From Betaproteobacteria bacterium (GTDB lineage: Bacteria; Pseudomonadota; Gammaproteobacteria; Burkholderiales; SG8-39): 6,226 bases of DNA. Position 1 is the stretch's first letter; every line of letters starts with the position of its first letter. Below the pieces are notes generated by a model. That model was not told where the DNA came from. It made no database searches and saw nothing but the letters and a program-made list of their open reading frames with translations. Below, one piece after another: positions 1-4,674 of this stretch. The stretch lies in the NCBI GenBank assembly GCA_005888925.1, contig VBCP01000255.1, positions 1 through 6,226 on the forward strand, read 5' to 3'. The position numbers and the translations under genes were made by a program.

Positions 1-66
1 GAACACCGCATCGTAGATGGACGCGTAGCGGCGATATGCCGCCTTCACTGACTCGACCTGCATCAT
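1..66 (-). CDS. Putative SAM-dependent methyltransferase, N-terminal fragment (cut by window edge)
   Basis: Reading the minus strand from an ATG at 66 gives 22 open codons running off the left edge. The peptide is MMQVESVKAAYRRYASIYDA, then V-F. The motif AYRRYA-IYD-VF resembles the start of small class I SAM-dependent methyltransferases of the phosphatidylethanolamine N-methyltransferase (PmtA) type, where it precedes the SAM-binding glycine motif. That motif lies outside the window, so the substrate cannot be judged. A second ATG at 63 is equally possible, and no clear ribosome binding site precedes either. The gene is divergent from the glycosyltransferase gene, and their promoters would share the 67-159 gap. 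The fragment is short, so the family call rests on one motif. Confidence 0.5.
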   Translation of the reverse strand, partial: MMQVESVKAAYRRYASIYDAVF

Positions 67-159
67 GTGTTCGGGATGATGGGCACTAGGGGCTGGGAAT
101 TATGCCGCAGAAGCAATCGTCGCGCCGGGCACGCAGATTGCAAACCTGTTCCTGGTTCA

Positions 160-1206
160 ATGAAGATCGCGCAGATCGCCCCGCTCGCCGAGAGCGTGCC
201 TCCCCGGCTCTATGGCGGCACGGAGCGAGTCGTGTCCTACCTCTCCGAGGAGCTCGTGCGGCTGGGGCACGACGTGACCCTCTTCGCCAGCGGCGACTCC
301 GAGACCTCGGCGAAGCTGGTGGCGTGCTCGAGGCGCGCCCTGCGCCTCGACCCGTCGGTGAAGGATCCGCTCGCGCACCTCACGCTGATGCTCGAGCGCG
401 TGCGCAGCCGCGCGCAGGAGTTCGACATCCTGCATTTCCACCTCGAGCACCTGCACTTCCCGCTGTTCCGCTCCGTGGCACGCAAGACCGTGACCACCGT
501 GCACGGCCGGCTCGATCTGCCCGAGCTGCCGCCGCTCTACCGCGAGTTCAGCGACATGCCGCTTGTCTCGGTCTCGAACGCCCAGCGCGCCCCGGTGCCT
601 TTCGCCAACTGGGTGGGGACGGTGCACCACGGCCTCGCCCGCGAGGTCTGCCCGTTCAACCCCGCGCCGCGCGGCGGCTATTTCGCCTTCCTCGGGCGCG
701 TGTCTCCCGAGAAGGGGCTCGAGCGCGCCATCGAGATCGCGCGCCGCGCCGGCGCGCGCCTGCGCATCGCCGCGAAGGTCGATCCCGCCGACGAGGAGTA
801 CTTCCGCAGCGAGATCATGCCGCTCGTCGCCACGCCGGGCGTCGAGTTCGTCGGCGAACTCACGGAAGCGCAGAAGCCGGCGTTCCTCGGCAACGCGACG
901 GCGCTCATCTTTCCGATCGACTGGCCCGAGCCCTTCGGCCTCGCCATGATCGAGGCCATGTCCTGCGGCACGCCGGTGATCGCCTGGCCGCAGGGCGCGG
1001 TGCCCGAGGTGATCGAGCACGGGCGCACCGGCTTCGTCGTCGACTCGATCGACGCGGCGCTCGCGGCGCTCGAGCGCGCCCCGCGCCTTGACCGGCTCGC
1101 GGTGCGCAGCCGCTTCGAGGAGCGCTTTTCCGCCGCGCGCATGGCGCAGGATTACCTCTCGGTCTATCGCGCCTTGGCCCGCAGGCGGGCGGTCGCGGCC
1201 GCATGA
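160..1206 (+). CDS. Glycosyltransferase family 4 (GT-B fold)
   Basis: This encodes a 348-residue retaining glycosyltransferase of the GT4 family, which moves a sugar from a nucleotide-activated donor to an acceptor in the cytoplasm or at the inner membrane face. The N-terminal half opens with MKIAQIAPLAE and the glycine loop YGGTERVV (about residues 18-25), the usual start of this group. The C-terminal donor-binding half begins at FLGRVSPEKG (177-186). It carries the EX7E-type motif EPFGLAMIE (E257 and E265), followed by SCGTPVIA. Length is normal and no damage is visible. I chose the ATG at 160 because the family signature starts there; the frame is open back to an ATG at 67, but those 31 residues look unrelated. 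No good Shine-Dalgarno sequence precedes it. Its stop overlaps the next start (ATGA at 1203-1206), so the two genes are probably translationally coupled. Donor and acceptor cannot be predicted; the neighbour suggests an alpha-glucan role. Confidence 0.9.
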   Translation: MKIAQIAPLAESVPPRLYGGTERVVSYLSEELVRLGHDVTLFASGDSETSAKLVACSRRALRLDPSVKDPLAHLTLMLERVRSRAQEFDILHFHLEHLHFPLFRSVARKTVTTVHGRLDLPELPPLYREFSDMPLVSVSNAQRAPVPFANWVGTVHHGLAREVCPFNPAPRGGYFAFLGRVSPEKGLERAIEIARRAGARLRIAAKVDPADEEYFRSEIMPLVATPGVEFVGELTEAQKPAFLGNATALIFPIDWPEPFGLAMIEAMSCGTPVIAWPQGAVPEVIEHGRTGFVVDSIDAALAALERAPRLDRLAVRSRFEERFSAARMAQDYLSVYRALARRRAVAAA

Positions 1207-3059
1207 AACGGGAAATAGACACGAGCCCGGTGCTGGTACCCGGCGTCGTCTCGCTCGCCGCCTCGAGCCGGCGCACGCTCAAGCACGGCGACAGCTTCGC
1301 GATGTTCGACGAGTTCGGCGACATCTTCGAGGTCGAGCACAGCCCGGGGGGCCTGTTTCACCACGACACGCGGTTTCTCTCGCGCCTGCACTTCACGCTG
1401 GAGGGCCATCGTCCCATGGTGCTGTCCTCGACGGTGCAGCACGACAACGTGATGCTGGATGTCGACCTCACCAACCCGGATCTGTTCGACGCGGAAGGGC
1501 GCCTGGCGCTCGCCAAGGACAGCTTCCACGTGGCGCGCGCCAAGTTCCTGTGGCAGGCGGGCTGCTACGAGCTCTTCACCGTCACGAGCTACTCGGAGAG
1601 CCGGCGCAAGCTCCGCCTCGCGCTCGACTTCGCCGCCGACTTCGCCGATCTCTTCGAGATCCGCGGCTACCGGCGCTCGCGCCGCGGCATCGTCAAGGCG
1701 CAAGTGCGCGGGCCGGCCGAGGTGGAGTTCGAATACCAGTCGGTCGACGGCCTCGCGCGGAGCACGCGCCTCTCCTTCGCGCCGCAGCCTGCGAGCCTGG
1801 GTGAGACACGCGCCGAGTTCGAACTGAACCTCGCGGCGCGCGAGCGCCGGCCGATCGCGCTGACCGTGCAATGCCTCGAGGGCGAGCAAGCCCCGGCGGC
1901 GGAGCGGCGCTTCTTCGTCGTGCGGCGCCTGGCGCGCCGCACGCTGGCGGCGGCGCGCGAGGCGGCGCCGTTCATCGAAACCTCGAACAGCGTGTTCAAC
2001 AGCGTGCTCGAGCGCTCGAGCGCCGACCTTGCCATGCTGATGACCGAGACGCCGCACGGCGCCTATCCGTATGCGGGCGTGCCGTGGTTCTCGACGGCCT
2101 TCGGCCGCGACGGAATCCTCACCGCGATCGAGATGCTGTGGGTCGAGCCCGCGGTCGCGCGCGGCGTGCTGCGCTTCCTCGCCGCGCATCAGGGCAGCCG
2201 CGACGATCCCGGCGCGGACATGGAGCCGGGCAAGATCCTGCACGAGGTGCGCGAATGCGAGCTCGCGCGACTGGGCGAAGTGCCCTTCGGCCGCTACTAC
2301 GGCTCGATCGACGCCACGCCGCTCTTCGTCACGCTCGCCGGCATGTACTGGGAACGCACGCGCGATAGGGACACGCTTCAAGCGATCTGGCAGAACGTCA
2401 AAGCCGCGCTCGACTGGATCGAGCGCGCGGGCGACCGCGACGGCGACGGCTTCGTCGAATACGACCGCAAGCGCGCAAGCGGCCTGCGCAACCAGGGCTG
2501 GAAGGACTCCGACGACTCGGTGTTCCACGCCGACGGCAGCCTCGCCAGCGGACCGATCGCGCTGTGTGAAGTGCAGGGCTACGTCTATCTCGCCTACCGC
2601 GTCGCGGCGCGCCTGGCAGCGGACATGGACGATTACCGGCTATCCGCGGGGCTGACCCTCAAGGCCGAGACGCTGCGGCGCCAGTTCGAGGAGACCTTCT
2701 GGGACGAGGAGCTCGGCACCTATGCGCTTGCGCTCGACGGCGACAAGCGCGCCTGCCTGGTGCGCACCTCGAACGCCGGACAGCTGCTGTTCACCGGCAT
2801 TGCCGCGCCCGAGCGGGCGGCCCGCGTGGTGAAGGGGCTGTTCGACCCGGACTTTTTCAGCGGCTGGGGCATCCGCACCGTCAACCGCCGCGAGCGGCGC
2901 GCCGTTCCTGATGCTGCAGGCATCCTTGGGCCTCGAATTCGACGTTCCTCGCAACGAGATCCGCCTGCGCAGTCCTTGTCTGCCGCCGTTCCTGGAGGAG
3001 GTCGCCCTGTCCAACCTCAGGCTCGGCGATTCCAGCGCCGATCTTACGCTCCAGCGTGA
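1203..3059 (+). CDS. Glycogen debranching enzyme / amylo-alpha-1,6-glucosidase, disrupted near the 3' end
   Basis: The reading frame is 618 residues, of which about the first 560 are genuine. Residues 20 to about 210 match the bacterial/archaeal debranching-enzyme N-terminal domain (start RRTLKHGDSFAMFDEFGDI, then HHDTRFLSR). From about residue 258 an (alpha/alpha)6 glucosidase domain follows, with the landmarks YPYAGVPWFSTAFGRDG (288-304), HEVRECELA, YYGSIDATPLF, GWKDSDDSVFHADG (432-445) and GWGIRT (554-559). Such enzymes hydrolyse alpha-1,6 branch linkages of glycogen-like glucans. After T559 the family normally reads through an NPMSYHNGSVWPHD-like segment and a PELF-like segment. Here the sequence becomes arginine-rich out-of-frame residues to a stop at 3057-3059. 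The true C-terminus continues in frame 1 from about 2890. About 75-95 catalytic-domain residues appear absent, judged from memory of family members, so the product is probably inactive. The start ATG overlaps the upstream glycosyltransferase stop by 4 nt. Confidence 0.8.
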   Translation: MKREIDTSPVLVPGVVSLAASSRRTLKHGDSFAMFDEFGDIFEVEHSPGGLFHHDTRFLSRLHFTLEGHRPMVLSSTVQHDNVMLDVDLTNPDLFDAEGRLALAKDSFHVARAKFLWQAGCYELFTVTSYSESRRKLRLALDFAADFADLFEIRGYRRSRRGIVKAQVRGPAEVEFEYQSVDGLARSTRLSFAPQPASLGETRAEFELNLAARERRPIALTVQCLEGEQAPAAERRFFVVRRLARRTLAAAREAAPFIETSNSVFNSVLERSSADLAMLMTETPHGAYPYAGVPWFSTAFGRDGILTAIEMLWVEPAVARGVLRFLAAHQGSRDDPGADMEPGKILHEVRECELARLGEVPFGRYYGSIDATPLFVTLAGMYWERTRDRDTLQAIWQNVKAALDWIERAGDRDGDGFVEYDRKRASGLRNQGWKDSDDSVFHADGSLASGPIALCEVQGYVYLAYRVAARLAADMDDYRLSAGLTLKAETLRRQFEETFWDEELGTYALALDGDKRACLVRTSNAGQLLFTGIAAPERAARVVKGLFDPDFFSGWGIRTVNRRERRAVPDAAGILGPRIRRSSQRDPPAQSLSAAVPGGGRPVQPQARRFQRRSYAPA

Positions 3060-3126
3060 AAGCGACGGCAAAGTCTCGCTCCGCGTCAGCCGCAAATCGG
3101 GCAACGTCCAAATAGGGCTGGTCTGA
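2884..3126 (+). pseudogene. Out-of-frame C-terminal remnant of the debranching enzyme
   Basis: In frame 1, from about 2890, the sequence reads ASGAPFLMLQASLGLEF and continues through RLRSPCLPPFLEEVALSNL, LRLGDSSADLTLQRE and a hydrophobic-basic end, to TGA at 3124-3126. This is the ordinary C-terminal beta-rich tail of bacterial debranching enzymes of this type, in which a CLGL-like segment precedes a proline-containing LPPFL stretch and an LRLG-S--DL-L motif. It therefore belongs to the gene beginning at 1203 but is joined to it in the wrong frame. An ATG at 2911 could in principle start a 71-residue peptide, but I do not think it is an independent gene. The junction lies at about 2880-2900, in gcgagcggcgc. 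That string could be read as the codons of either side, as expected for deletion between short direct repeats. Confidence 0.7.
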
Positions 3127-3362
3127 TCCCGCCCCGCAGCACGACCTGCCTCGGCGCAGAGGTTGACTGCGCCGTCGACAGCTCTGCGGCAACCCTGCGC
3201 CTGCGCAAGCCGCGCCTGCCGCACTTCATCGACTGGATGGCGGTGAAGCGCCTGCACCTTGGCGAGGCGAGCGTCGATCTCATGCTGCGCCGGCATGACT
3301 CGAGCGTGGCGGTGAACCTGCTCGCGCGAAACGGCGCCGCCGAAGTCGAGGTCGTGCTCTAG
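3127..3362 (+). pseudogene. Second, diverged copy of the debranching-enzyme C-terminal tail
   Basis: Directly after the first tail's stop, frame 3 is open from about 3126 to TAG at 3360-3362. It reads CLGAEVDCAVDSSA, then LRLRKPRLPHFIDWMAVK, LHLGEASVDLMLRRHD and AEVEVVL. This aligns with the preceding tail (RLRSPCLPPFLEEVAL / LRLGDSSADLTLQRE), with about a third of positions identical over some 54 residues. It ends with the acidic-valine tail typical of this enzyme family. It has no convincing start codon, no ribosome binding site and no catalytic domain. The simplest reading is the 3' remnant of a second, paralogous debranching gene lost by deletion, or the tail of a gene whose duplicate recombined. 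It could also be read as one long protein split by stops, or as an assembly artefact. Confidence 0.65.
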
Positions 3363-3373
3363 AATTGGCGCCC

Positions 3374-3589
3374 ATGCTCTCGACACTGAACGCAGCCCGG
3401 GCCTACCCGCCGGTGGGCTCCCGCTGGAAGGACCTCGACCGGCGCGTGCAGCGCACCATCCAGGTCGTGCGCCTCGACACCACCAAGCGCCGGGTGCGCA
3501 TCCATTGCATCGAGACCGATGTGCTCTCCTGGGCGAAGCCGGAGCGCTTCGGCAAGAGCGGCGGCTACATCCGCATTCAGTCCAAGTAG
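3374..3589 (+). CDS. Small basic hypothetical protein
   Basis: This is a 71-residue protein from ATG 3374 (a TTG at 3365 in the same frame would add three residues). I do not recognise a named family. It is rich in Arg and Lys, with short alternating hydrophobic stretches (RTIQVVRLD, RRVRIHCIE, GGYIRIQ) that suggest a small beta-barrel, perhaps nucleic-acid binding. Aromatic and glycine anchor points are YPPVGSRWKDLDRRV near the N-terminus and LSWAKPERFGKSGGY near the C-terminus. No signal peptide or membrane segment is seen. There is no clear Shine-Dalgarno sequence, and it starts 12 bases after the debranching remnant ends. Its 3' end overlaps the 3' end of the convergent minus-strand gene by 13 bases. 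A perfect 7-bp hairpin follows its stop at once. The composition and the W/G/Y pattern favour a real gene, but function is unknown. Confidence 0.6.
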   Translation: MLSTLNAARAYPPVGSRWKDLDRRVQRTIQVVRLDTTKRRVRIHCIETDVLSWAKPERFGKSGGYIRIQSK

Positions 3590-3828
3590 CGCGATGCGCC
3601 GGCGGCATCGCGCGCCGGCGGCTCCTGATCGCCCGCCTCGCCCGCAGCCGTCGTCTCGTCGAGAATCAGATCGACGATCCGCAGGAAAATCTCGCGCGGT
3701 GGCTTCGCCTGGTCGGCGATCCACCGGTCGATCTCCGCAGCGGGGACCCGGAGGATCTTCGAGAGCTTCTCTCGTCCACCGACCAATTCGGCCGCTTTCT
3801 GCAGAGCCCTGCTGTAGACGCTGGCCAC
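3577..3828 (-). CDS. Small HTH-like protein, copy 1 of the local family
   Basis: This encodes an 83-residue protein if started at GTG 3828. Residues 6-58 form the shared core, SRALQKAAELVGGREKLSKI then LRVPAAEIDRWIADQ and KPPREIFLRIVDLILDE. The spacing fits a compact helix-turn-helix of the Cro/YdaS kind (GG-REKLS, then V-AAEID-W), with an extra helix after PP. About 38 of 53 core residues are identical to the copy at 4345-4620. The tail is acidic and alanine-rich and ends PPARDAAGASRYLD, matching the other copy's PPAKD...GAS...LD ending. The start is uncertain. A GTG further upstream (GTG CGC CGT GAG) would add about 14 residues, and an ATG at 3839 is out of frame by one base. Likely DNA-binding or a protein-interaction partner of the related response regulator; this is inference. 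Its stop overlaps the convergent small gene. Confidence 0.7.
   Translation of the reverse strand: MASVYSRALQKAAELVGGREKLSKILRVPAAEIDRWIADQAKPPREIFLRIVDLILDETTAAGEAGDQEPPARDAAGASRYLD
3591..3611 (+). terminator. Perfect 7-bp hairpin just after the small gene's stop
   Basis: GCGATGC (3591-3597) and GCATCGC (3605-3611) are exact reverse complements around a 7-nt loop, one base after the TAG of the small gene. No T-run follows, so it is not a textbook intrinsic terminator. It may slow polymerase or protect the 3' end of the transcript. It also lies inside the last codons of the convergent minus-strand HTH gene, so it could be a by-product of coding sequence. Confidence 0.3.
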
Positions 3829-3922
3829 GCTGCAATCATTCCGTAAGTGCTCACGGCGCACAATCACCAAGCGCGCGACACGGGCGACGAAGAACGCTGA
3901 CAGGAAACGCCCGACGCGCGGG

Positions 3923-4171
3923 CTAATTGGTGGAGCCGGACTTCTCGAGGTGCAGGAGGACGATCTCGACCGCCGCGAGGAACACCATCTGCGGCGGATC
4001 GTCGCGGCCTTCGAGCCAGCCGCGCAGGCTTGATTCGGAAACGCCGAGGTGATTCGCGAGCTGCGGCGCGCCGCCCAGGATGAGGCACGCGCGGTGCAGA
4101 GCGCGCGCATACGTCGTCTGCCGCGAGGGCGGTGCCGCGGGACAGTCGATCTTGGCAGTGGATGCGCGCAT
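3923..4171 (-). CDS. Small HTH-like protein, most diverged stand-alone copy
   Basis: This encodes 82 residues from ATG 4171. Residues 22-74 align without gaps to the shared core: ARALHRACLILGGAPQLANH, then LGVSESSLRGWLEGR and DDPPQMVFLAAVEIVLLH. It keeps the GG, the LGV turn, the core tryptophan (W52) and the PP pair. It has lost the Arg-Glu-Lys after GG and the PREIF motif, and it ends soon after the core (LEKSGSTN) with no acidic tail. The LA-HLGVS-SSLR-WL pattern is a good helix-turn-helix, close to Cro/YdaS-type repressors. An ATG at 4246 in frame would add 25 residues, but I prefer 4171 because the other copies start near the core and because the 4202-4233 element would then be upstream. 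No strong Shine-Dalgarno sequence is seen. It is co-directional with the HTH genes on both sides, with gaps of 173 bases upstream and 94 bases downstream. Confidence 0.7.
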   Translation of the reverse strand: MRASTAKIDCPAAPPSRQTTYARALHRACLILGGAPQLANHLGVSESSLRGWLEGRDDPPQMVFLAAVEIVLLHLEKSGSTN

Positions 4172-4201
4172 CCGGCGATCTTGCGACAGCGCCCGCGAGC
4201 G

Positions 4202-4233
4202 CTCAAGTCGCCAAGCCGCAATCGCTCGTGTCG
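4202..4233 (-). promoter_or_regulatory. Two-block upstream element, copy before the 3923-4171 gene
   Basis: In the minus-strand direction it reads CGACACG, 14 other bases, then GGCGACTTGAG. It starts 62 bases and ends 31 bases before ATG 4171. The same blocks with the same 14-nt spacing occur at 4643-4674. It could be an operator, promoter part or residue of gene duplication; the sequence alone does not decide. Confidence 0.45.
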
Positions 4234-4293
4234 AATTCCGCGGCATAGCGACGTCGACCGCAGATCGGGCCGGCGTGCGAATGCACCCGGATC

Positions 4294-4334
4294 AAAAGGA
4301 TGCGGCGCGCGGGAACGGCGGTTGCTGCGCGCCG
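4294..4334 (-). terminator. Candidate intrinsic terminator of the 4345-4620 gene
   Basis: Ten bases after the TGA at 4345, the minus strand carries CGGCGCGC (4334-4327), a 16-nt loop and GCGCGCCG (4310-4303), an exact 8-bp GC stem. TCCTTTTGATCC follows, giving a short T-run at 4297-4294. The four T's and the long loop make it weaker than a model terminator, but position and strand fit. It separates this gene from the next HTH gene. Confidence 0.5.
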
Positions 4335-4344
4335 GGGTTGCGCG

Positions 4345-4620
4345 TCAATCGAGCCAGGCCGGCGACGCGCCCGGCGCGCAATCCTTCGCGGGCGGCGCAT
4401 CGTCGGGCCCGGAGGCGTCGGGCACGCCGTTGTCGTCGATGATCAGATCGACCACGCGCAAGAAGATCTCGCGCGGCGGCTTGCCCTTGTCCGCGAGCCA
4501 CTTCTCGATCTCCGCGAGCGGCACCTGCAGCGTGCGCGAAAGCTTCTCGCGGCCGCCCAGCAGCTCGGCGGCCTTGCGCACTGCCCGGCTATAGACGCTA
4601 GGGGCCACGAATGAACCCAT
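4345..4620 (-). CDS. Small HTH-like protein, copy 2 of the local family
   Basis: This encodes a 91-residue protein from ATG 4620, which is preceded by TTGGATC as a weak ribosome binding site. An in-frame TTG at 4647 would add nine residues. Core residues 11-63 read SRAVRKAAELLGGREKLSRT, then LQVPLAEIEKWLADKGK and PPREIFLRVVDLIIDD. These give a predicted Cro/YdaS-like helix-turn-helix around residues 20-45 and a final amphipathic helix. The C-terminal 28 residues are acidic, Pro/Ala-rich and end GASPAWLD, like the ending of the 3577-3828 copy. It lies 54 bases downstream of the response regulator that carries the same core, on the same strand, so the two may share a transcript. A terminator-like hairpin follows it. 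Probable role is DNA binding or pairing with the response regulator's HTH core; no function is known to me for the stand-alone form. Confidence 0.75.
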   Translation of the reverse strand: MGSFVAPSVYSRAVRKAAELLGGREKLSRTLQVPLAEIEKWLADKGKPPREIFLRVVDLIIDDNGVPDASGPDDAPPAKDCAPGASPAWLD

Positions 4621-4642
4621 GATCCAACGGCGCGCGCCCCGC

Positions 4643-4674
4643 CTCAAGTCGCCGATGGGCCCGCTCGCGTGTCG
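4643..4674 (-). promoter_or_regulatory. Two-block upstream element, copy before the 4345-4620 gene
   Basis: On the minus strand it reads CGACACG, 14 bases, GGCGACTTGAG. It begins at the base after the response regulator's stop codon and ends 22 bases before ATG 4620. Of its 32 positions, 23 match the copy at 4202-4233, with identical block spacing. Two CGAC units about 23 bases apart would fall near the same face of the helix, which is compatible with a dimeric regulator. That function is inference. Confidence 0.45.

Noticed and set aside
1164..2528. Long open frame on the minus strand opposite the debranching gene
   Set aside because: Its product is Arg/Ala/Glu/His-rich with no recognisable motif, as expected for antisense of high-GC codons; the plus strand carries clear family motifs.
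2880..3059. Debranching frameshift as a simple one-base sequencing error
   Set aside because: Restoring the frame alone does not recover the missing conserved catalytic segment, so a larger deletion or misassembly is needed.
3820..3865. Sigma-70 promoter giving a leaderless transcript (TTGTGC, 17 nt, AATGAT) before the 3577-3828 gene
   Set aside because: Only three of six and four of six consensus matches in GC-rich DNA, and a GTG leaderless start is uncommon; too weak to annotate.
3577..4620. Toxin-antitoxin module built on YdaS-like antitoxins
   Set aside because: The HTH cores resemble YdaS/Cro, but no toxin-like partner is adjacent to any of the small genes; all neighbours on that strand are further HTH copies.
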